From NCBI GenBank assembly GCA_001953115.1, contig LSSL01002624.1, positions 1-42,049 of the forward strand: a stretch of 42,049 nucleotides of DNA. The letters run 5' to 3'. A program made the position numbers and the translations under genes. This stretch comes from Smittium mucronatum. Its lineage: Eukaryota > Kickxellomycota > Harpellomycetes > Harpellales > Legeriomycetaceae. Below, piece after piece: positions 9,965-26,501 of this stretch (position 1 is the first letter of the stretch; each line of letters starts with the position of its first letter). Under the pieces are notes generated by a model. That model had not been told where the DNA came from, did not search any database, and was given only the letters and a program-made list of their open reading frames with translations.

Positions 9965-10615
9965 TATAAAATTGGCTTGAATTCAACACAATCAATAAAT
10001 AAAATATCATAGTGGAAAAGCAATACTTTGAGCCAGCATTTTTTCTTTTAGGCCTTTCTGAGATCATTTGTCGCTTCTTCTCTTGTAAATAAATCTTTGT
10101 AGCAATGACTACTGTATTTTTTCTGAAAATAATTTATAAAATAAGCATTGATTTATTCACTGCACTGAACTTTAAAGAAAAATTATGTTTAAGCGTTGCC
10201 AAAATTATATAGCCTTTCATTTGACAAAGACTAGAAGTCTATTTAATTATTTATTATTGGCTAAATATCAATCTAATAAATTCTTCTGTCCAACCGTCAA
10301 TAATTTTTATCCAATAGTAGGCCAAATATTTTTTAAATATTGAGTATTTTTTTATTTCACCAAATCAAAATTGTTGGGAAAATGGACTTGCAACTCTTTA
10401 TTATTTTTGACCTATAAGGAAATAGAGTTTGCCTTTAAATTATTTCAATCTTTCCATAATATTTTCAGTTGATTTAGTTTTACAAAATCTCTATTTTGTA
10501 TAAACATTTATGCCTTTAGAACTTGGATAATATACTTGATTGATCTTCTGAAAAAAATCTTTTATATAATTTGATCGAAATCCTTAGTATTCTTTCCCTG
10601 ACATAATAAGTTGCC
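9965..10615. promoter_or_regulatory. Divergent intergenic region between VPS72 and RAD3
   Basis: AT-rich 651-bp spacer that must hold the promoters of both divergently transcribed genes. No clear TATA box, repeat or RNA gene was seen. Confidence 0.5.
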
Positions 10616-13600
10616 ATGCTGTAAGATAATTAAATAAATTCTTACTAAATATGATGCAATAATTTTTCTTCCTTATTCGTGCTTGAATTCCCTATTCCTT
10701 AGTTTTTACATAGATGACTTGCCTGTAATATTTCCATATGATTATGTATATCCCGAGCAATATTCATACATGTGTGATCTGAAAAAGGCTATCGATGCAA
10801 AGGTTAGCTTTTATGATTAAAAATGTTCTATGTTTACTTTCCAATACTTTTTTCTTTCTTTAATTCCAAATTTATCAATTAAACTTATTCTATTTACCAC
10901 CCAAAACTCCAATAGGGCCATTGTTTGCTTGAGATGCCTTCAGGAACAGGGAAGACCGTTTCTTTGCTATCTCTTACCATAGCCTACCAACAATTCTACC
11001 CCAATAAACGTAAAATCGTCTACTGTTCTCGTACCGTGCCTGAAATCGATAAAGCCCTTGCTGAATTAAAACGCTTGATGAAATATAGAGCATCCCATGG
11101 ATCCTCTGATGAAGGATTTTTAGGTGTCGGTCTTTCTTCAAGAAGGAATTTATGCCTGAATCCAAAGGTAGCTGTTCATTTTATTTATATCAATATTACC
11201 GTTTATTTAAATCTTTTTGTTTTGTTCTTTTAGCTTAGCAAGGAAAGAAGTGGAAAAATCGTAGACGCTCGATGTCGTGCTATGACATCTTCTTGGGTCA
11301 GAGATAAAGCTAAATCAGATCATTCCATAGAGACTTGTTCCTATTTCGAGGTTTAATTTTATTTACTTATTAATTGCTCACAATAATTTTTTTTTATTAT
11401 TAATTTGTTCCTTCAAATTTTATTGATCAAAGACATTATCCAATTCTGAAGAATCTCTTTTAATGCCCTCTGGAGTTTATACTATGGATGATTTACGAAC
11501 GTATTCTATGGAAAAGGGATTCTGCCCTTATTTTTTATCAAGAAAAATGGTATTATGATTTATGCAGCTTTTTATTCTTACGTTTTTTTAAACCCTTTTT
11601 TGATCGAATTCTATTCAGTTAGCAGCTTTTATATGCTCTTTAAAATGCTTTTTTTATTTTAAAAATCCAATAATCCAACACATAATTATCAATGAACATT
11701 TTATTGTGCTGTTAATTCTATTGCTCTTATCTCAAATTCTTTTCACTTCTTCATTTTAGATTTCAGTGGCTGATGTTGTAATTTTCAGCTACCATTATGT
11801 ATTGGACCCAAAAATAACCGAACTTGTATCAAAAGACTTCTCAAAAGATACTATAGTTATATTTGACGAAGCGCATAACATTGGTATTTCTTTCTATGCT
11901 CATACTTATTTTTAGTCTTTTGAAAAATGGGAGGCTTTTTGTATATTTAAAATTATTTTTACTAATACTTTTTAGACAGTACTTGTATTGAGGCTCTTAG
12001 CATCGATCTAAACCTTGAAAAATTGGAGGCTAGTACTAAAAGTGTAGAACAACTTAGTTTAAAAATTGAAGAGTAAGTATCTTTTCTTTTACTTCTAGAA
12101 TACTGTGGTTTTTTTCTTTTATAAAAAATATTTAAAACTTTGTATTTTATAACTTTATAATTATCTGATCACTTTTTACCTCAATATTATTTAAATTAGA
12201 GTGAAAAATACTGATGCTTCCAAACTTCAAGACGAATATAACTCCCTGTTAGAAGGGCTAAAAGAAGCTGGTGAAGCCCGTCTTAATGATTTAGTTATTG
12301 AAAACCCTATACTTCCAGATGATTTGCTTTTCGAAGCTGTTCCAGGAAACATTAGGAAAGCCGAACACTTTGTCTCCTTTTTAAAAAGATTTATTGAATA
12401 TGTCAAAGCAAGAATGCGCGTTATGCATGTGGTTGCCGAAACAACCACGTCTTTTCTACAGCATTTGAAAGAAGTTACTTTTATAGATAAAAAACCTTTA
12501 CAATTTTGCGCTCAAAGGCTGACTTCACTTGTTAGAACTTTAGAAATTACTGATTTGGAAGATTATTGGGGATTACAGAAAGTTGTTGCATTTGCTACCT
12601 TATGTGCGACTTATGACGAAGGATTCTTAGTTTTGTTTGAACCATTTGAAAGCGATACTGCTACAATACCGAATCCCATCTTGAATTTGGCTTGTCTGGA
12701 CGCTGCTATTGCTATGAGACCGATAGTTGAACGGTTCCACACTGTGGTTATAACATCCGGAACTTTGTCTCCCTTAGAGATGTATCCCAAAATGCTAAAA
12801 ATTCGAGCTGTAGTAATGGAATCTTATACCATGACCTTGACAAGATCAAGTTTTCTTCCTTTAATTGTCACAAGAGGCAGCGATCAAGTATCTATCAGTA
12901 GTAAATTTGAAGTTAGAAATGATCCTGCTGTAGTTCGTAATTTTGGGAACTTGCTTATTGAAATGTGTAAAACAGTCCCAGACGGGTTAGTAGCGTTTTT
13001 CCCTTCTTATTTATATATGGAGTCAATAGTTGCGATGTGGAACGAGATGGGGATTTTAAAATCGGTATACAAACATAAATTAATATTTGTTGAAACACCA
13101 GATACCGCTGAAACAAGTTTGGCTTTAGAAAGTTACAGAAAAGGTTGTGAAAATGGAAGAGGAGCAGTATTGTTTTCGGTTGCACGAGGAAAAGTTAGTG
13201 AAGGTGTGGATTTTGATCACAATTATGGCCGGGCAGTTATAATGTTTGGAATCCCTTACCAGTACACTGAGAGCCGAATTTTAAAAGCTCGACTTGAATT
13301 CATGCGTGAAAAGTATCAAATAAGAGAAAATGATTTCTTATCATTCGATGCTATACGTCACGCTTCGCAATGTGTTGGTCGTGTATTACGTGGAAAATCC
13401 GATTATGGTTTGATGCTGTTTGCTGACAAACGATACTCGCGACAAGACAAAAAGTCCAAGCTACCGGCCTGGATTAGCACAAATATCCTAGAGAGTTATA
13501 ATAATTTATCTACTGATATGGCAGTTTCTGCTGCTAAACACTTCCTCAAGAACATGGCTCAGCCATTTGATCAAAGTAAACAAATCGGCCACAGCTTGTG

Positions 13601-13658
13601 GTCTGAACAAGATATTTTGCAGAGAAAACGTATTTCCCATGATTCAACTCATGTATAA
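10616..13658 (+). CDS. RAD3: RAD3/XPD (ERCC2), TFIIH 5'-3' DNA helicase
   Basis: Eight coding exons: 10616-10620, 10703-10802, 10916-11167, 11234-11350, 11433-11549, 11760-11883, 11976-12071 and 12202-13658, joining in frame to 755 residues (human XPD 760). It is the XPD helicase of TFIIH, acting in nucleotide excision repair and RNA polymerase II initiation. Seen: Walker A MPSGTGKT (42-49), DEAH box (233-236), and the four Fe-S cluster cysteines at 115, 133, 154 and 189, almost exactly the human positions. The later motifs [12 protein letters not shown] and [14 protein letters not shown] are intact. The C-terminal region ends in a Gln/Lys-rich tail. The first coding exon is only ATGCT; the start was chosen because ATGCT followed by GTAAGA gives the family N-terminus [10 protein letters not shown]. 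All introns are GT-AG. It converges with MRH4. Confidence 0.95.
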
Positions 13659-13911
13659 TCCATTAGGTCTATAGCTATAAATCTATGCTGTATCATTTAA
13701 ATATGGCTACATTATTTTGGGGTGGAAAAAAAATCTGTATCTTAGTAAACCTGAAACGATTAGGAGTAAATCTTGCATTTAATTGGGGGTTATAGTTTTT
13801 TTTATTGTATAAAGTGCCATTGTTTTAATAAAAAGCTTTTTCCGAAAAAATAAATATTAAAGACCAAAAGAATTGGCTAAAAGTCTAAATAATAGGTCTA
13901 TAAATTTTAAA
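13659..13911. other. Convergent 3' spacer between RAD3 and MRH4
   Basis: Short AT-rich spacer carrying both 3' ends. AATAAA-like sequences are present on both strands, suitable as poly(A) signals. Nothing else was seen. Confidence 0.5.
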
Positions 13912-16032
13912 TTAGCCTACAACTATGCCAGATCTGACAAACATATCTATTTTCTGTTGATTCCTACGATCGTTTTTGCCTACTAGAGTTGTGACTTTTC
14001 CTGAAGATCCAACTCTACCAGTTCTCCCACAACGATGTAGATAATTGATTGCAGTGGTAGGATAGTCGTACATTATAACATGGTCAACAACTAGTGTATC
14101 AATACCCCTAGATCCAATATCAGTGCAAATAAGGATTTTTTTGTCAGATAAATCAGTATCAAGACCAGTTGATTCCAAATTGGAATTGATTCTGGATTTA
14201 TGTAAACTAGTTTGGTCAGAATCAGTAGAGTTGAAATCAGCAAGTGTAGCCAATCTATTTTTAATATTAGTCTTTGCAGAAGGAAGGTCTTTATTGACTC
14301 CCGGTGAATTGTTGTGCTTTTCTCCAAGCGACTTTAAATTTCCAACAAGCAATGAAACGGGATATTTTAAATCAGACAATTTTTTGTATAGCTCATTAGC
14401 AGAAAATACAGTGTTGCAAAACACCATCACCCGGTGATCGCTACTATTATTTCTTATAACTTCTTTAATGGCACTTATTTTTGAGCCCTGGAACATTTTA
14501 GGCACATCAATTTTGTTTACTCTGATTCTAGGATTAATTTGGTGGAGTTTGGGAGTAGATATGTTTGTTAAAGATGGATAATTGTACAAAATTCTTTCGA
14601 GCACGGCCTTTGGAAGGGTCGCACTGACAAATAAAATGTTTTCTGGTCTGGATGATTGCTTGAAGCTGTTTGAAATTCTAACCTGTTTTAAAATTTGCAA
14701 CGTATCCTCTAAATGACCTTGCTCATCCATTAGGGAGTCGGCTTCGTCAATAACTACATGTTGAACATTCGAATAAGATAAAATCTGACCTTTATAAAAT
14801 GCTCTTCTTAATGAAGCAGGAGTCCCTACAACTACATCAACTGGAGAATTATCGAAATCTTCATAGACTTTTTTCAGCCCCTTATTGAAATCAACAAGTA
14901 CAGTTCTGAATTTGACTTTGTGACTTAGTGCTTTACATATTTTAGTGGTTTGGTAAGCCAATTCACGAGTGGGAACAATTATAACGGCTCTAGGACGACG
15001 ATCCTTGAAAATATTACTTGGACCTACAGACTTTCCATTATCATTTAAGGCTGCACCGTCCTTATCATGATTAATCTCAGAAGTTTTTGAAACTGAAACA
15101 TTCTCATCAACAATCCGATTGAAATCTTCAACGGACTCGTAAAATGAAGGACTTTGGGAAATCAATTGCGAATTCTCATTAGATTTTTTTATCAACTTTG
15201 ATTCCTCTTTTTTAAGCATCGATATTACTGGTAAAAGATAAGCTAGAGTCTTCCCAGAGCCGGTTTCAGCGGCTAGGAAGACTGAATTGGCTATTCCAAG
15301 AGAGTCAATGGGTGGTGGTGGGTTATTTTTTGAGGGGGTAGTTTCATCCAAGACTGGAGCGTCTTTTAAAGGGGATATTTTTCGATTTATGTTTTGCAAA
15401 TTAAGGATCTCAGGAATAGCAAGTGTTTGAATTGGAGTGGGAGCAAGAGAATCAGTAATGCCGTTGGAATAAACAGCAGAGTTGAGCCTTGTTGATATAT
15501 ACTCCTTTGCAGCTTCAGATACCACAGTAACGAGGCCCAAATGATCAAAACTGGCGTTTTTTAGAGACTGCTTGATTTCAGTCATTTCTACTGATTTCTT
15601 AACAGAGCCATTTTGACTACGTTTTAAAACGGAAATCAAATCTGATTTAGCCTCGTTTTCGATGGGATATAGTTGAAATCTCACAGGAGTATGACCAATT
15701 CCAGGAACTTTTTTTTTCTTTAAATCGTCATATTTCTTTTTTTGAGTTTTTGCTTGATTATAACGTTTTTTAATAGGATCAACAGGAATCTTGGAGGACA
15801 AAGTAGGATTTTTGGATTGGTAACCCTTGAAATTGTAATTTTCTTTTTTATTCTGTGAGCGGATTCCGTTTCCTCTTCTTGGAGATGAATTTCTACTCTG
15901 AAATTGGCTGTAACTTCTTATATTGGCGTCAGGTAATATCAAGGCAGTATTTGGTATGAAGAAATTTAAATGGTGAGTTGATTTGTAAAAAGAGGCGCTT
16001 TTAAGCGACTTGTGGAGGGAAAGGCTAAACAT
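13912..16032 (-). CDS. MRH4: Mitochondrial DEAD-box RNA helicase, MRH4-like
   Basis: A single 706-codon exon. The N-terminus (about 1-45) is rich in Ser, Lys/Arg and hydrophobic residues without acids until Asp35, like a mitochondrial presequence, and a basic region follows to about 110. The helicase core shows the Q-motif region APTPIQTLAIPEI (197-209), motif I AAETGSGKT (254-262), PTRELAY (354-360), DEAD (429-432), SAT (470-472), CTDIGSRGID (636-645) and HRCGRTGR (666-673). Low-complexity Ser/Asn/Lys insertions separate motif I from Ia (about 280-345) and split RecA2 (about 565-630). Yeast Mrh4 works in mitochondrial large ribosomal subunit assembly; that role is inferred here. The DEAD-box assignment is certain, the orthology moderately so. 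It is divergent from VPS34. Confidence 0.88.
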   Translation of the reverse strand: MFSLSLHKSLKSASFYKSTHHLNFFIPNTALILPDANIRSYSQFQSRNSSPRRGNGIRSQNKKENYNFKGYQSKNPTLSSKIPVDPIKKRYNQAKTQKKKYDDLKKKKVPGIGHTPVRFQLYPIENEAKSDLISVLKRSQNGSVKKSVEMTEIKQSLKNASFDHLGLVTVVSEAAKEYISTRLNSAVYSNGITDSLAPTPIQTLAIPEILNLQNINRKISPLKDAPVLDETTPSKNNPPPPIDSLGIANSVFLAAETGSGKTLAYLLPVISMLKKEESKLIKKSNENSQLISQSPSFYESVEDFNRIVDENVSVSKTSEINHDKDGAALNDNGKSVGPSNIFKDRRPRAVIIVPTRELAYQTTKICKALSHKVKFRTVLVDFNKGLKKVYEDFDNSPVDVVVGTPASLRRAFYKGQILSYSNVQHVVIDEADSLMDEQGHLEDTLQILKQVRISNSFKQSSRPENILFVSATLPKAVLERILYNYPSLTNISTPKLHQINPRIRVNKIDVPKMFQGSKISAIKEVIRNNSSDHRVMVFCNTVFSANELYKKLSDLKYPVSLLVGNLKSLGEKHNNSPGVNKDLPSAKTNIKNRLATLADFNSTDSDQTSLHKSRINSNLESTGLDTDLSDKKILICTDIGSRGIDTLVVDHVIMYDYPTTAINYLHRCGRTGRVGSSGKVTTLVGKNDRRNQQKIDMFVRSGIVVG

Positions 16033-16604
16033 TAATATTTTTTACTTTATTAACTGTGAAAATCATCTGCTTATGAATTTATAAAGCCAAGAAATTTTTT
16101 GACACTGTTTTACTCACTAGAAGAATTTATTTGAATTTTTTTTACATTTACCAATTTATTCAAAAAATTATGATCTAGCCAATAAATTTTCAATTCTACG
16201 CATTACAGCCAAGCTTTGAATTTGAATTATGATTTGCTTGCTCATATTCTTCATCAATATTCCAGGCAAATAGTATATGCGTATTCATGTATAAAGGCGA
16301 ATAAACGTAGAAGAAAAAGACCATAATAAAAATATTGCGGTTAATAACGATAAATGAGGCTGACATTTGAGAAAAGGTGTGGTCATATATTGCTCTTACT
16401 GGACAATTCATATAAAGCACCAAACTTTACAACCAATTCATTTACTGTTTTTGGGATAATTTATACGGGATTGATTAATAGGTTGACTAGAAAAAATGGA
16501 CAAATAAGTTTTGGTATAGGAAATACTCATTAATGTTTAGGATAATCCAAGCAAATAACGAAACCTTCCAATGTTGCCTTTTAATACTATTTCGAACTTT
16601 AATA
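16033..16604. promoter_or_regulatory. Divergent intergenic region between MRH4 and VPS34
   Basis: A 572-bp AT-rich spacer carrying both promoters. A 75-codon minus-strand ORF (16196-16423) with a hydrophobic centre lies here but has no recognised family. An out-of-frame ATG at 16571 precedes the VPS34 start and could act as a short upstream ORF. Confidence 0.45.
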
Positions 16605-20155
<3,551 letters not shown>

Positions 20156-23100
20156 TTATGTTATACCTTCTTATTCTACCTCTAATCTTTTCCTTTTTAA
20201 AGCACGCCTTGTCTTACCTCCTTTAACTTTGTAATTATACCTCTCATTATTTCTTTATTTCAATTCTCGTTCTCATAAAATTGGGATACATTTCTTTTTA
20301 TATACTTTATCAGGTTCCCTATCTGATATCAAAGTATCTTTTGCCAACGCATTTAAGAATTTTTTTACAAAATTATTACTGATTCACATAAATATAGTTT
20401 TTTGAACTTTCACTAATTCTATTTTTAATATTTATATTCAATTCATACACGTTTCTGTAACAAAAATAATATCTTGACTGAATTAACCATGGTATATTAC
20501 TATTTTTACTTCATTGACTCGATTTAATTTTCTGTTGACAAATAGCCAATGGGTTAAATATTATTATTTTGGTGATTGTTCTACATTTGTAGCAACCTTA
20601 GTAGGTAAACTGTTGGCAGAGCTATAGGGGGTTCCTAAGATTTAAATATTTCAATTTGATTAATATTTTGCACATAGCTTCTTTTTAAGCTATTTTAGTT
20701 AAGAATTTTACAATAAATCCGTGGTAAAAAAAATAGTGAATTTTTATCTGTGTATAGATAATAGTATATAACTTCCAAAGATGTAAGTGAGAGGTGAAAA
20801 ATAAAAAATTATGACTAGGCCTAGTTGGGAACATGAAATACTGAATCAAACACAACCCACAATTTCACGTTTTCTGCATTCATGAGTCAAGTTTCTACGA
20901 TATTCGATTTTTTGAAATTACCATTTTGTTATTTTGAAAGGATCTGAGAAAGGCTGTCTCATTTTTTGGAGGTTATAATAATTTTTATAACCCCTAGAAA
21001 ATGCTATTATCAATAATCTCTAAAATCAAACTAGTTCTATGAGGTATGAAAATTAAATATATTCACATTTCTTGTACTCTTAATAATTGACCCCAGATAG
21101 GTAGTGGTAGTGTTTGAGATGGCATGATAAATTGAAAACTTGCTACAATTAAATTAAATGTATTTCTATTATATTGATATATAAATTTAATAACACTTGG
21201 AGAAAAATAGAATCATTTTTTTATTGTTTTTTATAATCAAAATTTGCAAGATTATTTTATTCCAAAGTGAATATTGAATAAACTCTTTCATTTTTATTAA
21301 ACGATTTGATTTTCTATTTATGCCTATATACTATAATCAGTCTCCAACTTCTTTTTTTCAAGAAGATTTGTGAGCAATATACTACTATATCTAATTTAAA
21401 TCAAATTTAACACTAGTCAATTTGATCTCAGATAATGTTAAATAGTGTTTTTTTATTAAATTATCGATTCCTAGGATATGAGTACACTCAATTGGTAAGT
21501 ATGGGTGACTTTTGCTATAGAAATATGAATGGATTCGAGAAAGATAAAAAAGTTCTTATTAAAATATAAATATTAAATTATAAGCCTTTAGTAATATAGC
21601 TAAAATATTTATAATATAAGATGAAAATTTTATGATATTCTTTATTTATATATGTACCAGAATGTGAATTTCTAAAAAACTTGAGTTAATAAAAAATGTA
21701 TGATTGTTTTTTTTTCATAATATTAAAGTTAAAATAAATGAACAGAAACTCGACTATTCTAACAATTTTGTCTAAATAAATTTAAAAAATGCTCAGAAAT
21801 TCGATTTGACTTGTAATTTTTCATTGGAAAATATGCTTAATTATTTAATTTAAAACAATATATTAACAGCCTTTTCATTATAAAAATATATTCCAAATCG
21901 TTTTAGGATTTATTAATCTAGTAAAAAATGGATGATATCAAGTAATTTAAATTTTTATTACTGAAAAAAAAAAGTGAATTTATTATTTTTGAGTGAAAAA
22001 TCCCTATTTGATTTGATTCGTTTATTTTATTATCATGTTATCAATAATCTACCTCAAATATTTATTCAGCGAAACTGAAATAAAGCCCACAGTATATAGA
22101 AAATGTTAATTAAAAATTTTCATATCCGTTTTTTAAAATAATATATACTATTTTAAACTATTATTTTTGAATTTTTTACATTTACTTGTATAAAATTTTC
22201 TCGTGACTTGCTTATTTTAGATCCAGGACTTTATCTCAAATTACTGTAAAAGCTAACTTTTAAAATAAAAAAGATAAAAGTATTTATTTATTGTTTTCAT
22301 TGATTGATGTTTAATGACCAAAATATCGAAATTAAATTTATACACTATGAATAAATTAGTATCCACTTTTAAATTTTAAATTATTTTTAAGGGTATGGTG
22401 CATTTTTACACAATTATTTATTTACTTTTTTCAAAAAAATCTCTTCATAAGAAAGTTGAGGTATTAATATTAGTGGTTTGGAAATATTTTTGGACTCGTA
22501 AAATTTTAGCTTCGATAAATCAATATATATTTTTTTTCTTTTATTAGTTTATCTCCATCTAAAAATTCGCGAAAAAAATATCATATATTTATATTTATCA
22601 TGAAAAAAAAAAATCTTTATCAAAGTAACTTTGAAAATGATATCCAATCACAAACCTTCTTTCATTATTGACTTTTAAAATTATTTAAGTGATAATACAT
22701 TCAAGAAAAACTATCTTTCATTAATTTTTTACTTTTATTTATGTCTTTTATTCTGGAAAATTTTTATTTAAATAAAGTAGATTTGGAACTTTTTATACAA
22801 TAATTATTTAGTTTTTCTAGATAAAACTTATTTTGAATCAATTTATCAAGAATTATTTAGAAATTTTCGATTTATTTTTTTATTAAAAATTAGGATTGGA
22901 TTTTACTTCAATTTTTTACTGTAGATAGGATAAATTGTGGGGGAAAAATAAATTTTAACTGTACAATGTACTTATATTCAAAATTTAATCATTTAAAAAT
23001 CATGAATCCCAAAAATTTAACACAAATTAAAATATTTTAAATATTATTTTATTTTTATTTTTAAAAAAATTTATTCAAAAAATCTAAATATTCGAGAAAA

Positions 23101-25242
23101 AATAAGTTATTCATTCCTTATTTTGAAATTATAAACAGTATATATACCTTCGCAAATAAAATACTCTTTCAGCCATTTCTTTAATAATTTTTTTTGAATA
23201 AAAAATCATTATAAATAATTGTGTGTTTATTTTGATAAATATTTAATAGATAACATATTTTTGGGCAAATTTATCTGTTAATTTATTCTATAATCTTCGA
23301 ATAACTGTGTTTCTTCGTAGAAATTTCTTATAATATTTAAAACCCTTTATTCATATTTCACTAATAAAAGAATAAAAAAGTACCTTTAATAATTCCAATA
23401 AATAATTAAATTATACAAAGATTGTTTTTAATTGTATACTACTTTTCATGGATTATTAAAAAAAAATTAAAATCATTCCAATGTTGTTAAATCAATTATT
23501 TTAATTTATTCAAATTTGGAATATAAGTGCGATTTAAATTTATTCATCATATTTTCTATGTTTTATAAAAGTGTTAAAATTGAATATATTGGAAGATATT
23601 CCGGATTTAAACCATAATCAAGTTCATTCGTACCGATTCAAGTTTAAAATATTGTGATACATATTTTTTTATTTAAACTAAATTTACCTTTTCAAAAAAA
23701 ACTGTCAGGATGATTTTAAAGTGTTAAAAAGAGGTTAAATTATATTTAATTTTTGAATTAAATTCTTAAAAAACTTACACTAAACATAAGATACTAAAAA
23801 TGACGAAATTCTAATTAAGATATATATTATTATCGGTATATACTCAAATATCCCATAAAATTCTCCTATTAAATCAATAACCTAATTTGCATGATAAAAA
23901 TATTTGAATAATAAAAAAGATCTTATTTAAGCTATATATTTTAATTAATATAGTCTTTTAGTAAAAAAATAAACTTTTTTTTCCGTATATATTTAATATA
24001 AATAATAAAAATGCATTAAATATATTTAAGACTTTTTTAAATCATGTAATGTAAGAATTGTGAGATTTTTTATTCCAAAACTAAAAAAAAATTACAATTT
24101 TGTACCGGAATATAAGATTCAACTACTATAAGTTAAATTCTTTAAATTAATAAATTTTATTTATTATATATATATATATATATATTATATACTGCTATTA
24201 TAGACTATAAATCTAGTTCGAAAATTTCCAAAAAATATAAAAATATTTCCGAATTTTAAATTATAATAAAAACTGTAATATTTTAAAATTGACATATTTT
24301 TAATTTTTACATTACCTTTAGATGCCTTTTAGAAAAAATTCAACTCAGTTTCTCAATTTAAGCTATAAAATTTAATAGGGGTATTATAAATTGGAGTTGG
24401 CATCAAGTAAAAATTTGCGTATTTACATAAAAATATTTTTATTTTTAAACCAGATTTAATTTTATAATATATAACTTTATATTAACTATTTTTTCAGTTA
24501 AAGAATGAAATAATGATTTTGAAAATTTTTAGCCATATAATTATTTAATTTTTTAATTAAAAATAAAAATCCATATGCTTTATTTATCCAGATGGCTTTT
24601 ATTTAAACCACCGACTAAAATAAAATATTATTGGTTTATATATTTAATTTATGTGGTGAAAAAATCAAATATAAAGATGTTCATCTTTTTATTTAATCAA
24701 AATTTACTCATTTTTTTATATTGAATTATTTTTTTATAAAATTATTATTATTATCTTAAATAGTTGATAATGATATAATTTATGTTTATTATATATGACT
24801 TGGAAATGAATTTTATTTAATTTTTTTTAAAAATATCAATAAATTTTAAATTAATGGTAACCGGAAATATTAACTATTTTTCTTTCTGTAATTCAATTAA
24901 CTTTGATAAAAAAAATTAAAAATAAGACTATTTCTTTAAAATTTAATTCATATTGACACTACTTTTAAAATTAAAAAACGAAAAATTTATATATGAAATC
25001 ATACTTCATTCTATTTGGAAAATTCGATACATGCGTTCTAAATTATGAAATAAGTTCTAAAACATGCTAAATTAACACACCCTATTAAATTAAATTCGAA
25101 TTTTTACAGGTATTCATTTAAGAACATTTTATTTGCTAAATAATAATATTTTTGTATAAAAAAATAAAAAAACATTAATCATCTCTGTTAAAACGAGGTT
25201 CATTAATATATCATAAAAATTTAAATCATATCAAATAAAATA

Positions 25243-25415
25243 TACCTTTTCTCGACCAAATTTGGAAAAATTACATATTATTATTAAAAAAAACAAAAGT
25301 TAATTCGTAGATGTGAGCCCAATTAAAATAAAATTGTAATTGGTTTAGTAAATACTCCAATCAATTTCGAATAAATTGAATTATAATTAGAGAAAATTAA
25401 ATCGAATTTCCTAAA
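25243..25415 (+). repeat. Left inverted arm of the 25.2-26.5 kb element
   Basis: Pairs with the reverse complement of 26268-26501. The outermost block CCTTTTCTCGACCAAATTT is identical in both arms. Confidence 0.65.
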
Positions 25416-26267
25416 TTATCTAGAATTTTTTAAAACAAAGATTTAATATAATAATACAAAAAATTTCTTACTAAAATTTAAGTTACTTAATTTAAATTCG
25501 GGTTATTTTATTAAAGACAATATTACTTTGAATATCACACTTTAAATGAAACCTTAACCTAACTTTAGATATTTGATTCCCGAATTCCGAATTAAGATGT
25601 ATTTAAAATTCAAAAAATAACTGTTTATATATTAATTTTACGAAATAAAAAAAACGAATTTAAAAGAATATAGATGGCTTTAATGAGATTCCAGAATAAC
25701 TAATAGTATCAAATTCTCCAAATATTTGAAAAGGGTTTAAATATATGATGAATTTTTTTAATATCAACTTAGTTATAATAATGCACTCAATTTTAGAATA
25801 ATTTTTAATTAGCCTAAATTTAAATATTAATTTAAAATTTGAAGCTCTTTCTTCGAATAAGCATTTTTTTATAACCTTATTTCTCAGTCAAAAATCTTTA
25901 GTTCAAAAATATAGGGTTCATACTAACGTCAATATTTAATATTTATGCTCAGTATAACCACCACAATCTTTATAAGAACTTTTTTGGATATTTAATACAA
26001 CATTCTTGTTATATCCTAAATAAAAACAAGTGATTGATGGAAAACAGTTGAACTTGAAAAAAATTAAAGCGATATTTTAATTGAGTAGCCTCTATAAAAA
26101 ATTAGTATTCAAAATAGGTTTGGTCAAGAATTAGTGAGTTTAAACCTCTTTTTAATAACTACAAATTAAAAAAAAATCTATAATTAGTATTGCATCAATA
26201 GTTTTCTTTGATTTAAATATAATATTTAGTAGTTGGTTGAAAATAACTAATAATTTAGTAAATTTAA

Positions 26268-26501
26268 TTTTCTAAAAATCGATTTGATTTTTTCTAATTC
26301 AAATTTGTTTTATTCGTAATTGGTGGAGTTTTTACGAGCTCAATCACACTTTTATTTTAATTGGATTCAAATCTACTAATTTATTTTATTTTATTTTTGA
26401 ATTGGATTTTCCTTTTATCGCGATTGGATCCACATATACGAATTAACTTATACTTTTTTAAAACCATGTGTACTTTTTGGAAATTTGGTCGAGAAAAGGT
26501 G
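26268..26501 (-). repeat. Right inverted arm of the 25.2-26.5 kb element
   Basis: Its reverse complement aligns with 25243-25415 over most of its length, with an extra segment near 26380-26430 that includes a TTTTATTTTATTTTATTT-type run. Confidence 0.65.

Larger units (their letters stand above)
25243..26501. mobile_element. Degenerate element with long terminal inverted repeats
   Basis: The left arm (about 25243-25415) matches the reverse complement of the right arm (about 26268-26501). Both start CCTTTTCTCGACCAAATTT and share, in order, AAGTTAATTCGTA-ATGTG, a CCAATTAAAATAAAA block, an ACTCCA-CAATT-CGAATAAA block, and an AATTAGA-AAAATTAAATCGA-like block. The right arm has roughly 50 extra bases. 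The interior of about 850 bp is very AT-rich and has no recognisable protein. It is probably a decayed or non-autonomous DNA transposon; target duplication could not be fixed. Confidence 0.65.

Noticed and set aside
16196..16423. 75-codon minus-strand ORF with a hydrophobic centre
   Set aside because: It lies in the short divergent promoter region of MRH4 and VPS34, has no recognised family, and such ORFs occur by chance in AT-rich DNA rich in Phe/Ile/Tyr codons.
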